This document shows, piece after piece, positions 1 to 9,091 of a stretch of 64,000 nt of DNA. The stretch is from Agrobacterium tumefaciens str. B6. GTDB lineage: Bacteria > Pseudomonadota > Alphaproteobacteria > Rhizobiales > Rhizobiaceae. The number at the start of each line of letters is the position of its first letter. The first letter of the stretch is position 1. The notes under the pieces were generated by a model. That model saw nothing but the letters and a program-made list of their open reading frames with translations. It was not told the origin of the DNA and searched no databases. The translations under genes were made by a program, and so were the position numbers. The stretch is taken from positions 186,001 to 250,000 of the forward strand of contig NZ_LMVK01000034.1 of NCBI RefSeq assembly GCF_001541315.1. Direction: 5' to 3'.

Positions 1-152
1 CGAGGAACTTCGCAGATCTTGTGGCCCGTGACCGGCGAAAGATTATCCATGTAGCGGCCGGATTTCGGCTCCACCCATTTGCCGCCGATGTAATTGCCAT
101 ATTTCAGCTTGAAGGGCGCTTCGCCCGCTTTCTGCTGAACCTGAATATTCAT
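1..152 (-). CDS. aldehyde dehydrogenase, N-terminal part (cut by window edge)
   Basis: Only the first 50 codons are inside the window. The reverse-strand translation starts MNIQVQQK and continues NYIGGKWVEPKSG and NLSPVTGHKICEVP. This is the typical N-terminus of NAD(P)-dependent acetaldehyde/aldehyde dehydrogenases, which oxidise aldehydes to carboxylates in the cytoplasm. The ATG at 152 is preceded by a strong GGAGGA ribosome site. The catalytic Cys and Glu lie outside the window, so activity cannot be judged. A GAF/Fis-type regulator lies immediately upstream on the same strand, an arrangement known for acetoin and alcohol/aldehyde catabolism genes, so that regulator is a plausible controller. 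Confidence 0.85.
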   Translation of the reverse strand, partial: MNIQVQQKAGEAPFKLKYGNYIGGKWVEPKSGRYMDNLSPVTGHKICEVP

Positions 153-259
153 GATTTCATCCTCCCTGATGAAAACGATCCGCGACGGACCGCATGGGAG
201 AAAGGTGAGCCTAGATGGCGCTGTTCGGTAGAGGGGCGGCGCTGTTCCGCAGCGCACAT

Positions 260-277
260 TGTCTCACATCTGCGACA
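260..277. promoter_or_regulatory. imperfect inverted repeat upstream of the aldehyde dehydrogenase gene
   Basis: TGTCTCA and TGCGACA face each other across a 4-bp spacer, with 6 of 7 positions matching. It lies about 110 bp before the aldehyde dehydrogenase start. AcoR/AdhR-like regulators bind TGTC/GACA-type dyads, so this may be an operator for the adjacent regulator. No sigma-54 GG/GC promoter element was recognised nearby. Inference from position and symmetry only. Confidence 0.35.
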
Positions 278-287
278 AAGGCGCTTC

Positions 288-310
288 GATCCGGCATGAT
301 TGGCCGGATC
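288..310. terminator. hairpin after the GAF/Fis regulator gene
   Basis: GATCCGGC and GCCGGATC form an 8-bp perfect stem around a 7-nt loop, just after the regulator stop codon (reverse strand). There is no clear U-tract, so it may be a weak or Rho-assisted terminator or an mRNA-stabilising hairpin. Confidence 0.35.
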
Positions 311-325
311 GCAACCGCCTGGACC

Positions 326-1285
326 TCAATGCACGTCGAATTTCTTCATCTTGCGATGAAGCGTGGCGCGGCTGATGCCGAGCAGCGAAGCGGCTTGCGT
401 GACGTTGCCGTTGGTGCGAGACAACACACGCCGAAGCGCCGAGCGTTCCGCTTCCGCAAGGTCGGAACCGCTGTCGTGGCGCTGCTCCTGCAGAATATCC
501 GCAGCGGGCAGGCCCTGCGCGATCAGGGTATCATCGAGCTTCAGCGCAAGGCGTGCGGCGCGGGTTGCACCCAGCACAAGATCGTCCTGATCCACCGCAA
601 GCAAAGAAAGCGCCGCGCCAAAACCACTCGGCACCACAACGATGCGCGCGCCCGGAAAGGCGCGACGGAAAAGATTGCCCTCGATGCGCTGCGCCGCATC
701 CTTCACCGCCTGGGTGACGAAAGAGAAGGTCATCTCGTTGATGTCATCGCGGCAGGTGGAAATATCGAGTGCGCCCGTCACCCGGCCGGTATGGTCACGA
801 ATGGGCGCCGTGGTGCAGCAGAGTTCGGTATTCGACGTGAAGAAATGCTGGTCGCGATAGACCACCACCGAGCGCTCATCGACGAGCGCCGTGCCGATAC
901 CATTGGTGCCCACGCTCGCCTCACTCCAGACAGCGCCGGACCAGAGACCAAGCGCTCGGAACTCTCGGTCATCGCCGGCCGCACCGCGTCTTTCCAGCGC
1001 AACACCCTGCGCATCGGTCAAAAGCAGGCAGCAGCCGGATTTGCCGACACTTTGGAAAATCCGGTCAAGTTCATCCGTGCTTTCGGCAATCAGGCCGGCC
1101 GCACTTTCACGGGCGCGGCGGAATTCATACTCGCTGAGAAAGATCGGCTTGCGGTTTTCCTCCGGTGCAAGATGATGTTTGACCATGCAACGACGCCAGG
1201 AGGCGACAATCGGAGAACTTGCGGCGGCGGAACGGTGGCGCGCAGTTTCATACACGCGTTCCGCATGGGCGATGTCTGTCGGCAT
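326..1285 (-). CDS. GAF-domain/Fis-type transcriptional regulator lacking the AAA+ domain
   Basis: 319 aa. The N-terminal half resembles the sensory part of AcoR-type activators (SWRRC near residue 30, then a GAF-like region with ASVGTNGIGTAL). The C-terminus is a Fis-type helix-turn-helix (GNVTQAASLLGISRATLHR). The central AAA+ sigma-54 interaction domain (GAFTGA, Walker motifs) found in AcoR is absent, and the sequence runs almost directly from GAF to the helix-turn-helix. It is therefore unlikely to activate sigma-54 RNA polymerase itself. I chose the ATG at 1285 because GGGAGGAG stands 3 nt before it; the frame extends upstream to a TTG without a ribosome site. It is upstream of and codirectional with the aldehyde dehydrogenase gene, a likely target. 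Confidence 0.85.
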   Translation of the reverse strand: MPTDIAHAERVYETARHRSAAASSPIVASWRRCMVKHHLAPEENRKPIFLSEYEFRRARESAAGLIAESTDELDRIFQSVGKSGCCLLLTDAQGVALERRGAAGDDREFRALGLWSGAVWSEASVGTNGIGTALVDERSVVVYRDQHFFTSNTELCCTTAPIRDHTGRVTGALDISTCRDDINEMTFSFVTQAVKDAAQRIEGNLFRRAFPGARIVVVPSGFGAALSLLAVDQDDLVLGATRAARLALKLDDTLIAQGLPAADILQEQRHDSGSDLAEAERSALRRVLSRTNGNVTQAASLLGISRATLHRKMKKFDVH

Positions 1286-1390
1286 ACGCTCCTCCCAAAG
1301 CTTTTCGGCGATGGTGCGCTGGAAGCGTTCACGTTTCAACAAAAAATTTCGCGACCACCATTGCCGGGCGCAACCGCGGGCTGCGCCAGA

Positions 1391-3481
1391 CTATCGGACC
1401 GCCTTGAAATAACGCCGGCCGGCGCTCGCTTCCGTTTCATCCTCGGTCGAGAGAAACGTATCGTCCACGAGATTGGCGATGGAGGTCAGCGGTCCGGGCT
1501 TGCCGAAGAAGAAGCCCTGAACCTGCAGGCAGCCTTCGCGCCGCAGGAACTCGATATGGGCCTTCGTCTCTACCCCTTCCGCAAGCACCGGAATATTGAG
1601 GCTGTGCGCCAGAATGAGCGTCGAGCGAACGATCGCCTCCGACTGCACGTTGGTCGACAGGCCATCAATGAAGGCGCGGTCGATCTTGATCTTGTCGAAG
1701 GGGAAACTCTGCAGGGTCGAAAGCGAGGAATAACCCGTGCCGTAGTCGTCCATCGCGATCTTGACGCCGAGCGACTTGAGTTTGCGGATGGTAAGGAGCG
1801 CGTGGCGATGGTCGGCGATAATGCTGCCTTCGGTGATTTCCAGCTCGAGCCTTTCCGGCGCAAGCCCCGTCTCGGCAATAATTTTCTCAACCTTGTCAGG
1901 GAAATCATTATCCGCAAGCTGCTGCGGCGCGACGTTTACGGCGATGGCAAGCGATTTTTTCCACTGAGCGGCCTGCACGCAGGCTTCTCGCAGAACCCAT
2001 TCGCCCAGTTCGACGATAAAGCCGGTCTGTTCCGCGATCGGAATGAATTCGGTCGGGGAGACCATGCCGCGTTCCGGATGGTTCCAGCGCAAAAGCGCTT
2101 CGAAACCGACGATGCTGCCGCTCCTGGTATCGTTCTGCTGCTGGTAATAAAGCTCGAATTCGTTATTGGCGAGGCCGCTGCGCATGGCGACGGCAAGCAC
2201 GTTACGCTCACGCGCGGCCTCGTCCATGGATTTGTCGTAAAAGCATATGGTGTCCGACGTACCACTTTTTGCCCGGTACATGGCGACGTCCGCCTGGGCC
2301 ATCAGCGTATCGGCATCGATGGAGCCGGTATTGCGAACCGATATGCCGACACTTGCGCCAACCGAAAATGTCTGCCCGTTCCATTCCACCGGCTTGCTGA
2401 TCTGCTCGATCAATCGCTGGGCGAATTCCGCGCCATCGGCGCGGGTATAATAGGAATGGGTCATCGCCACGAATTCATCGCCGCCCATGCGCGCCAGGAA
2501 CTCCCCGGCTTTCAGCACGGAACTCGCGCGGTCGGCGATGGCGCGCAGCACGGCGTCGCCCGCCGCATGGCCATGCACGTCATTGATTTCCTTGAAACGG
2601 TCGAGATCGATCGACAGAAGCGCGGTATGCGCGCCCAGCGAGACATGTCGCGTGCGACGATTGAGATGCTCGATGAATGCCGCCCGGTTGGGAATGCCCG
2701 TCAGCGGATCGTGCAGCGAAAGATGACGATAGCGGGCAACCGCCTGCTGGGTGGACTGGGCGTCGATGACATAGGTGGAAAGCCCGAGCGCCAGAAGCAG
2801 CAGCGTCACCGCAATGGCGCCTCCGCCCATGATCGCCGGCGGCAGCAGATTTTCCGGAATGATGATGCGCGGGTCAAACGCGAAGGACATCGACGCCATG
2901 CCGGTATAATGCATCGAGGCAATGGCGAGGATGAGAAACGCCACCGCGCTATACTGGCAGAAACGGTTGAGAGGCCGGGCAACGCGATTGACCGCAATGG
3001 CGCCAAACACCGCCCCCAGTACCAGCGAGGCGATGACATAGGTCTGGTCCCAGAAAATCATCCCTTGAACATTATAGGCGGCCATGCCGGTATAGTGCAT
3101 CGCCGCAATGCCCAGACCGAGGATCATGCCGCCAGCTTCCACCAGCACGCTGCGTCCGCCATAGGCGGAAATTCCGAAACCGGCAGTCGTTGTGGTAATG
3201 GCGATCAAAAGCGATAGCCCGGTCAGATAGGGATCGTATCCCACGTCACCCGCGGCGACATAGCCCAGCATCGCCACGAAATGGGTGGTCCATATTGCCG
3301 CCCCCCCATTGACGCCCGCCAGAAACAGCCAGTTGACCTTCTGCACCCCCGTCGCCAGACGTGCTTTCGAAAAAAGGCGCATCGAAACGAAACTACCCAA
3401 CATGCAGACGAAGACCGCTGCAACGGTATATCGATAGTCGTGATCGATGGTGAGGCACTGGAGAACTTTGAGCATTGTCAT
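1391..3481 (-). CDS. MHYT-GGDEF-EAL membrane c-di-GMP signalling protein
   Basis: 696 aa. The first ~250 residues form a seven-helix MHYT sensor with repeated AAMHYTGMA/ASMHYTGMA motifs, proposed in this family to bind a metal and sense O2, CO or NO. The GGDEF domain has an intact ARMGGDEF active site, but the RxxD inhibitory site is replaced by KAGE. The EAL domain keeps EALLRW, VNVAPQQ, LEITEG, DDYGTGYSS, KIDR, AEGVET and QGFFFGKP, so phosphodiesterase activity is plausible. The protein could both make and degrade c-di-GMP at the inner membrane. Two in-frame ATGs lie close together (3481 and 3475) and neither has a good ribosome site. It is a single gene, with no obvious operon partner. Confidence 0.92.
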   Translation of the reverse strand: MTMLKVLQCLTIDHDYRYTVAAVFVCMLGSFVSMRLFSKARLATGVQKVNWLFLAGVNGGAAIWTTHFVAMLGYVAAGDVGYDPYLTGLSLLIAITTTTAGFGISAYGGRSVLVEAGGMILGLGIAAMHYTGMAAYNVQGMIFWDQTYVIASLVLGAVFGAIAVNRVARPLNRFCQYSAVAFLILAIASMHYTGMASMSFAFDPRIIIPENLLPPAIMGGGAIAVTLLLLALGLSTYVIDAQSTQQAVARYRHLSLHDPLTGIPNRAAFIEHLNRRTRHVSLGAHTALLSIDLDRFKEINDVHGHAAGDAVLRAIADRASSVLKAGEFLARMGGDEFVAMTHSYYTRADGAEFAQRLIEQISKPVEWNGQTFSVGASVGISVRNTGSIDADTLMAQADVAMYRAKSGTSDTICFYDKSMDEAARERNVLAVAMRSGLANNEFELYYQQQNDTRSGSIVGFEALLRWNHPERGMVSPTEFIPIAEQTGFIVELGEWVLREACVQAAQWKKSLAIAVNVAPQQLADNDFPDKVEKIIAETGLAPERLELEITEGSIIADHRHALLTIRKLKSLGVKIAMDDYGTGYSSLSTLQSFPFDKIKIDRAFIDGLSTNVQSEAIVRSTLILAHSLNIPVLAEGVETKAHIEFLRREGCLQVQGFFFGKPGPLTSIANLVDDTFLSTEDETEASAGRRYFKAVR

Positions 3482-3780
3482 CTACGCAATTGGAATTCTG
3501 CGCAGCCATATCATTCGCCAAGTTTTCACCCGGTTTATGTGCATGGATAAGCGTATATTAAAAGTTGCAACACACGGATGAATTAGTGAATACTAATAAA
3601 ATTATAAAGCGGCACCCGTGAAAACGGGGCCACTCTTGTCTTTGGCTTCCGTTTGTATTATAGCGCCCGCACCCGTGTAGACACCCTTGGAGGCAACGCG
3701 GGCGGGATGGCCTTTGGCCTCTCCGGTTCAGGCCGCTTCGTTCGGCATGAACTCTCCATATAACCTCGAAAGGAATTGCC
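3482..3780. promoter_or_regulatory. intergenic region with rplY promoter/leader
   Basis: No gene seen. The first ~100 bp are AT-rich. A possible -10 TATTAT lies at 3656-3661 with CTTGTC at 3635-3640, a short 15-bp spacing, so this promoter call is weak. CGCCCGC (3664-3670) can pair with GCGGGCG (3698-3704) in the rplY leader. The rplY ribosome site is the GGAA just before its ATG. Confidence 0.35.
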
Positions 3781-4389
3781 ATGAGCAAAGAATCGTATGA
3801 GCTCAAGGCCGAGGCGCGCGAACGAGTTGGTAAGGGGTCCTCTCGTGAACTTCGCCGCAACGGTTTGATTCCCGCTGTCATCTATGGTGACAAGCAGGCC
3901 CCCATTTCCATCGCCCTGTCGACCAACGAAGTCACCAAGCGTATCCACGCTGGCGGTTTCATGACGACGGTTGCGATCATCGACGTCGACGGCAAGAAGA
4001 TCAAGGTTCTCCCGAAGGATTACCAGCTTGATCCGGTCCGCGACTTCACCATGCACGTCGACTTCCTGCGCGTTTCGGGCAACACGCTCGTCAACGTCGA
4101 AGTTCCGGTTCACTTCGTCAACGAAGAAAAGTCGGACATCAAGATCGGCGGCGTTCTGAACATCGTTCGCCACACGGTGGAATTCCACTGCCCGGCCAAC
4201 GACATTCCGGAATTCATCACCGTTGATCTCGCTGGTCTGAAGATCGGCGACAACGTTCACATTTCGAATGTGAAGCTGCCGAAGAACATCACGCCGGTTA
4301 TTGCCGACCGTGACTTCACGATCGCAACGATCGTTGCTCCGGCTGGCGGCGTTGCAGAAGAAACGACTGAAGAAGCTTCCGAGGAATAA
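3781..4389 (+). CDS. rplY: 50S ribosomal protein L25/general stress protein Ctc
   Basis: 202 aa. The N-terminal 5S-rRNA-binding L25 domain is recognisable ([30 protein letters not shown]). A C-terminal TL5/Ctc beta domain follows, ending in an acidic tail [10 protein letters not shown]. Two-domain L25 of about 200 aa is usual in alphaproteobacteria; the E. coli protein is much shorter. It binds 5S rRNA in the central protuberance of the large subunit. rplY is often followed by pth and ychF in this group. Here a GGDEF-EAL gene and a binding-protein gene sit between rplY and pth. A strong terminator follows directly, so rplY is probably transcribed alone. Confidence 0.97.
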   Translation: MSKESYELKAEARERVGKGSSRELRRNGLIPAVIYGDKQAPISIALSTNEVTKRIHAGGFMTTVAIIDVDGKKIKVLPKDYQLDPVRDFTMHVDFLRVSGNTLVNVEVPVHFVNEEKSDIKIGGVLNIVRHTVEFHCPANDIPEFITVDLAGLKIGDNVHISNVKLPKNITPVIADRDFTIATIVAPAGGVAEETTEEASEE

Positions 4390-4424
4390 TCGGCGACCGC
4401 AAGGCCCGATAGCTTTGAAGAATG

Positions 4425-4462
4425 AGGCCCGTTCCGTTTTCGGAACGGGCCTTTTAGTTTTT
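4425..4462 (+). terminator. Rho-independent terminator of rplY
   Basis: A 12-bp perfect stem (AGGCCCGTTCCG/CGGAACGGGCCT) with a TTTT loop, followed by TTTAGTTTTT. Confidence 0.93.
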
Positions 4463-4687
4463 ATGAACTTTAAAACCAGAAAGCTTGCCACCCACGCATG
4501 ATACGGAACCCGTTTCAGCGTCGATTAACACTTCCATGAAACGATACCCTTGCGCTGTCGTGGAACACCGGCCGGGCTGAGGAAATGGGATGGGAAAACA
4601 GGCTCTTGCCGAAAACCTTCGCAAAACCTCTCCGGACAGACGAAACGGGCGCAGCAAGTCTGGGGCAAAGGGTAGCTGCAATCGAAC

Positions 4688-7075
4688 ATGGCTCATTCCG
4701 TCGAAAGTCGCTTTATCGCGATTGTTTCCGGCGCACTTCTTACAGTGGTCGCCCCGCTCTTCACGCTTTTGCTGACGCTTTCCTACCACGAAGCCATTCG
4801 CAGCCAGCGTAACCACCTTGAAATTCTGCTGTCGACCAATGCACAGGCGCTTGCCCGCCCCCTGTGGGACCTTGATGACGACACCATAAACCAGATTACC
4901 GGCACCCTCGTTTCCGACCCCGTGATCCGCATGGTCGAGGTCAAGGACACATCCGGCCAGCTCGATATCGTCCAGACCGCCGGCAGCGACATCATTCAGG
5001 ATGCCGCCTCGACGACGCGTGAGGTGACCTACAAGACCACGAAAGGCTCCGTCACGGTCGGGCAACTCACGGTCTATTATGACGATATCAGCCTTCTGAC
5101 CTCTCTCAGCCGCAACGAACTGGCCTTCATCACGATTTTCATCCTCGCCGTCCTCGCCATCGTTCTTGCCGCCATCGCCGGCAACCGCTTCATGGTCATC
5201 CGCCCGCTGATGCGGCTGGCGGCCGCGATAGAGGCAACGCGGCGTCTCGGTTCGCGCCATCACGTCGACTGGCGCTCGAAGGACGAAATCGGCCGGCTGG
5301 CGAAAAGCTTCAACGAAATGCAGACACAGCTCGAAAAGGAAGAGCTGGAGATCAAGAACGCGCACGAGCGAAAGACGGAAATCTACAACCGTACACCCGC
5401 CATGCTGTTCTCACTCGACAGGCACGACCGCATCGCCGCCGTCAGTGACTATTGGGTACAGGCGACCGGCTACGACCGCACCCGGATACTCGGGCTGAAT
5501 TTTGCCGATCTCATCCATCCCGATGACCGGCTTCTGTTTCAGCAGCGCAAGATGGCGCCCCCCTTGCCCGATGCTTCGCATAGCGGCATCACGGTGCGTT
5601 TCCATTGCATGGATGGCAGTGTCATGGACGCACTCATCCTCGAAAAGGCCCTTGATTCCGGCGATGCAGCGCATCAGAGCACCTGCCTCTGCGTCATGAC
5701 CGACGTGACCGAACTGCGCCAGTCGGAAAAGCGCAATCGCCAGCAGGCCATTTCAGACCATCTGACCGGCCTCTTCAACCGTCAGGGCTTCGAGGCCATT
5801 CTCGATCTGCAGATCCGCGATGCGGACCGCAATGGCAGCGAACTCGCCTGCCTCTTCATCGCCCTCGACCGGTTCAAGGCGATCAACGACAATCTTGGCC
5901 ATGCCGCAGGCGACGCTGTTCTCAAACAATTCACGCTGAAGCTCGAGCCGCTGCTGACGCCGCTGGACAGCGCATCGCGTCTTGGCGGCGACGAATTTGC
6001 CATTCTTCTGGCCGGCGACAAGGTGGAAGAGCGCGCCCTGCAATTCTGCGAGCGTATCTGCACCATGTTGGATACGCCCTTCGAGATCGAGAACAACAGC
6101 ATACGTCTCAGCGCCAGCATCGGCATGGCGGTCTATCCCCTGCACGCCTCCAGTGCGTCAGAGCTTTTGCAGAATGCCGACATGGCGATGTATACCCGCA
6201 AGCGGACGGGCAAGAACGGCTCGCAGGTCTTCGACAGCTCGATCATGGACCGGGCCCGGGAACATGCAGAACTGGAGCGGGATATCGCACAGGCGCTTTC
6301 CGAGGACTGGTTCGAGGCCTATTTCCAGCCGATTCAAGATCTCTCAACCGGCCAGACGGCTGGTTTCGAGGCGCTGCTGCGTCTCAACCACCCGGACAAG
6401 GGCCTGCTTTCTCCGGCCGCCATTGTCAGCCTCGCGGAAGAAAACGGCACCATCCAGCGCATCGGCAATGTCATTCTCGATCAGTCGATCGCCAATCTCG
6501 CCAGACTGTCGCGCCTGCCGGGCATGGAACAGACCTATGTGGCCGTGAATTTTTCGCCGCTGCAGTTCGAGCCGGGATTGCCGACGCGCATCGCCGGTGT
6601 TCTGCACCGCTACGGCATTCTTCCCAGACGGCTGGTGGTCGAGATCACCGAAGCCGTCATCATGAAGGACGATCCGCAAATCCGGGCGATCCTCAATGCC
6701 ATCCACCAGTTGGGTTGCCGCATCGCACTGGATGATTTCGGCACGGGTTATTCCTCGCTCAGCTATCTCAGCCGTTTTCCGGTCGATATCGTCAAGATCG
6801 ACCAGTCCTTCACCCGCTCGATCTGTGATGACAGGATGGAAATCAGGCAGCGCAACCGCATGCTGGTCGAAGGCATCGCGGCCATCTCGCACAAGATGAA
6901 TTGCGTCGTCATTGCAGAGGGCGTCGAGACGGAAGAGCAGAAGGAACTTCTGACCGATATAGGCGCGGATTTCGGGCAGGGTTATTTCTTCGCACGCCCG
7001 CAGCCGGTCGAAAGGCTGATCACCTCCCTCGACATCGCGTCCGGGAAAAGCCGCATTGCGGCGCGGCAAGCGTGA
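4688..7075 (+). CDS. HAMP-PAS-GGDEF-EAL membrane c-di-GMP signalling protein
   Basis: 795 aa. An N-terminal membrane helix (~9-31), a periplasmic sensor region (~32-150), a second helix (~152-175), a HAMP linker, a PAS domain (~225-345), GGDEF and EAL follow in order. RLGGDEF is intact; the inhibitory RxxD position reads TPLD. EAL residues are kept (FEALLRL, VNFSPLQF, VEITEAV, LDDFGTGYSS, VKIDQ, AEGVET, QGYFFARP). It probably responds to a periplasmic signal and adjusts c-di-GMP. Its stop overlaps an in-frame GTG of the following binding-protein gene, so the two are likely co-translated and that protein may be its ligand sensor. The ribosome site is weak (GGGTAGCTG). Confidence 0.92.
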   Translation: MAHSVESRFIAIVSGALLTVVAPLFTLLLTLSYHEAIRSQRNHLEILLSTNAQALARPLWDLDDDTINQITGTLVSDPVIRMVEVKDTSGQLDIVQTAGSDIIQDAASTTREVTYKTTKGSVTVGQLTVYYDDISLLTSLSRNELAFITIFILAVLAIVLAAIAGNRFMVIRPLMRLAAAIEATRRLGSRHHVDWRSKDEIGRLAKSFNEMQTQLEKEELEIKNAHERKTEIYNRTPAMLFSLDRHDRIAAVSDYWVQATGYDRTRILGLNFADLIHPDDRLLFQQRKMAPPLPDASHSGITVRFHCMDGSVMDALILEKALDSGDAAHQSTCLCVMTDVTELRQSEKRNRQQAISDHLTGLFNRQGFEAILDLQIRDADRNGSELACLFIALDRFKAINDNLGHAAGDAVLKQFTLKLEPLLTPLDSASRLGGDEFAILLAGDKVEERALQFCERICTMLDTPFEIENNSIRLSASIGMAVYPLHASSASELLQNADMAMYTRKRTGKNGSQVFDSSIMDRAREHAELERDIAQALSEDWFEAYFQPIQDLSTGQTAGFEALLRLNHPDKGLLSPAAIVSLAEENGTIQRIGNVILDQSIANLARLSRLPGMEQTYVAVNFSPLQFEPGLPTRIAGVLHRYGILPRRLVVEITEAVIMKDDPQIRAILNAIHQLGCRIALDDFGTGYSSLSYLSRFPVDIVKIDQSFTRSICDDRMEIRQRNRMLVEGIAAISHKMNCVVIAEGVETEEQKELLTDIGADFGQGYFFARPQPVERLITSLDIASGKSRIAARQA

Positions 7076-7092
7076 ACCGGCAGGGGGCCGCA

Positions 7093-7806
7093 ATGGGATT
7101 GATCCGCTTTTGCCTGATCTTTCTTGCTCTCGCCGCTCCGGCCAGCGCGGCCAAGCTCTTCCTGACGACCGAGGTCTACCCACCCTATAATCTGCAGGCG
7201 AGCGACGGCAGCGTGCGCGGCGTCTATTTCGACCAGCTCAAGATCGTGCTCGAGGATACCGGCACCAGTTACGAGGTCGCCGTCATGCCCTGGGCGCGAG
7301 CCATTGCGTTGGCCAGCACACAGGCCATGCATTGCGTCTTTGCCGCTGCGAGAACACCGGAGCGGGAAAAGCAATTCAAATGGGTCACGCCGATCCATAT
7401 CGACCGCAATATCCTCGTGGCGCGCCGCAAGGCGAATGTCGAAGCCTCCAGTCTTGATGAGGCCAGGAAATATCGGGTGGGAACCCAGCGTGGCGACTAC
7501 ACTGAAGCGCTGCTGCAAAAGCTCGGTTTCCCGCAGGTGGATGTCGGTGCGGATTTCGAGATCACGCTTCACAAGCTGGAAGCCGGCCGCATCGACCTGA
7601 TGCCCATGTCTGAAAGCACTTTCAAAAGCCTGCCCGCCGATACGTTCAGGGAGGTGATAACGTTTACGCGGCAACAGCTTGGGCTTGCCTGCAACAAAAG
7701 CGTGCCCGACGAGGTCATCGCAAAATTACAGGCTCGGCTGGACCGGCTGATCGCCGATGGAACGCAGCAGCGGATATTCGACCGCTACAATCTCGTCAGC
7801 CCCTGA
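7093..7806 (+). CDS. periplasmic solute-binding protein, family 3-like
   Basis: 237 aa with a signal peptide (IRFCLIFLALAAPASA, cleavage near residue 19). It has the bilobal SBP_bac_3 fold signature (TEVYPPYN, YEVAVMPWARAI, YRVGTQRGDYTEALL). No permease or ATPase gene is nearby, so an uptake role is doubtful. Co-transcription with the upstream GGDEF-EAL gene suggests a sensory role in the periplasm (inference). ATG 7093 has GGGGG upstream; an in-frame GTG at 7072 would overlap the previous stop (GTGA) and cannot be excluded. The ligand is unknown; amino acids or other small polar solutes are usual for the family. Confidence 0.82.
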   Translation: MGLIRFCLIFLALAAPASAAKLFLTTEVYPPYNLQASDGSVRGVYFDQLKIVLEDTGTSYEVAVMPWARAIALASTQAMHCVFAAARTPEREKQFKWVTPIHIDRNILVARRKANVEASSLDEARKYRVGTQRGDYTEALLQKLGFPQVDVGADFEITLHKLEAGRIDLMPMSESTFKSLPADTFREVITFTRQQLGLACNKSVPDEVIAKLQARLDRLIADGTQQRIFDRYNLVSP

Positions 7807-7911
7807 CCCATCCAAACTGCATAAAAAGCCCTAAATCCATAAAAAGATTGACAGCCGGCGGATTTCGGGGTGGTGACAACAGCATCATCTGGCAACATGC
7901 GGACATGCCCC

Positions 7912-8628
7912 ATGAAGATCATCGCAGGACTCGGCAATCCCGGCGCGCAATATGCGGGAAACCGCCACAATATCGGCTTCATGGCCGTCGATGCGCTGCA
8001 GCGCCTGCCTTCTTTTGCGCCCTGGTCGAAGAAATTCAAGGCGGAGATTTCCGAAGGCGAGATCGGTGGCGAAAAGGTCCTGCTGATGAAGCCGCTGACC
8101 TACATGAACCTTTCGGGTGAATCCGTCGGCGAAGCCATGCGCTTCTTCAAGCTTGCACCCGCAGACATCATCGCCATTCATGATGAACTTGATTTGCCGG
8201 CCGGCCGCGCCCGCATCAAGACTGGCGGCGGTCATGGTGGTCATAACGGCCTGAAATCGCTCGACGCCCATTGCGGCAAGGAATACCGCCGCCTGCGCCT
8301 CGGCGTCGGCCACCCCGGCGACAAGGAGCGGGTGCACGGTCACGTCCTCGGGGACTTCGCCAAGGCCGACCGCGTCTGGCTCGATCCGCTTCTGGACGCC
8401 ATTGCCGACAATGCCGCCATGCTGGTGAAAGCAGAGGATTCGCAACTGATGAACAAACTGGCGCTTGCCACGGGCAGTAAGCCGGAAGCCGAGAAACCGG
8501 CTAAGGCAGCCAACCCCGCCGCGCAATCCCATATCCATCAGGCACGCAACAGCGCCCAGCCGAAAAAGCTGCCGGAAACCGGCCCGATGGCCGAAATGTT
8601 GAAGCGTATGTTCGGCAAGAAGGACTAG
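7912..8628 (+). CDS. pth: peptidyl-tRNA hydrolase
   Basis: 238 aa. It cleaves peptidyl-tRNA released from stalled ribosomes. Family motifs are [21 protein letters not shown] with the catalytic His, [26 protein letters not shown] and [12 protein letters not shown]. The catalytic core ends near residue 190. The remaining ~45 residues are a low-complexity Ala/Pro/Lys tail, common in alphaproteobacteria and absent from the 194-aa E. coli enzyme. I took the ATG at 7912, where homology begins, rather than upstream in-frame starts. A GNAT gene follows after 7 bp and is likely cotranscribed. Confidence 0.96.
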   Translation: MKIIAGLGNPGAQYAGNRHNIGFMAVDALQRLPSFAPWSKKFKAEISEGEIGGEKVLLMKPLTYMNLSGESVGEAMRFFKLAPADIIAIHDELDLPAGRARIKTGGGHGGHNGLKSLDAHCGKEYRRLRLGVGHPGDKERVHGHVLGDFAKADRVWLDPLLDAIADNAAMLVKAEDSQLMNKLALATGSKPEAEKPAKAANPAAQSHIHQARNSAQPKKLPETGPMAEMLKRMFGKKD

Positions 8629-8635
8629 ATCACGA

Positions 8636-9088
8636 ATGTCTTCGGAGACCATCGTCCTGCGCGAAGCCCAAGCCGGCGATCTGGCTGGACTGCTTGAACT
8701 TTACCGGGCGCTCAATCCGTCCGATCCGGAAATGACGACAGAAGAAGCAGATACGGCTTTCGCGACCATGCTCGCCCAGCCGGGCCTGACCGTGTTTCTT
8801 GCGACCGAAGGCGGAGAAGCGGTCGCCACCGCCACGCTGCAGATTGTTCCGAACCTGACGCGCGCCGCACGTCCCTATGCCCTTATCGAAAACGTGGTGA
8901 CGCTGGAAACCCGTCGCGGCCGCGGATATGGCCGGGCGGTCGTGCGCCATGCCGTCGAGGTCGCTTTTGCGGCGAATTGCTACAAGGTGATGCTGCTGAC
9001 CGGCCGGCAGCGCCCGGAGGTCCATGCATTTTATGAAAGCTGCGGCTTCGTGCAGAACAAGACGGGTTTCCAGATAAGGCAGGATTAA
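8636..9088 (+). CDS. GNAT-family N-acetyltransferase
   Basis: 150 aa. It has the acetyl-CoA-binding signature of GNAT enzymes (ETRRGRGYGRAVVRHAVEVA) and the C-terminal RPEVHAFYESCGF strand-helix typical of motif B. The substrate is unknown. It starts 7 bp after pth, so it is likely in the same transcript. Convergent with clpS, with a 3-bp gap. Confidence 0.88.
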   Translation: MSSETIVLREAQAGDLAGLLELYRALNPSDPEMTTEEADTAFATMLAQPGLTVFLATEGGEAVATATLQIVPNLTRAARPYALIENVVTLETRRGRGYGRAVVRHAVEVAFAANCYKVMLLTGRQRPEVHAFYESCGFVQNKTGFQIRQD

Positions 9089-9091
9089 CGC

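Noticed and set aside
153..325. Sigma-54 promoter for the aldehyde dehydrogenase gene
   Set aside because: No GG-N10-GC element with the expected flanks was found on the reverse strand.
215..3217. 1000-codon open frame on the plus strand
   Set aside because: It is antisense to the GAF/Fis regulator and the MHYT-GGDEF-EAL gene. It has no domain signature, is rich in Arg/His/Gly as expected for a GC-rich shadow frame, and lacks a ribosome site.
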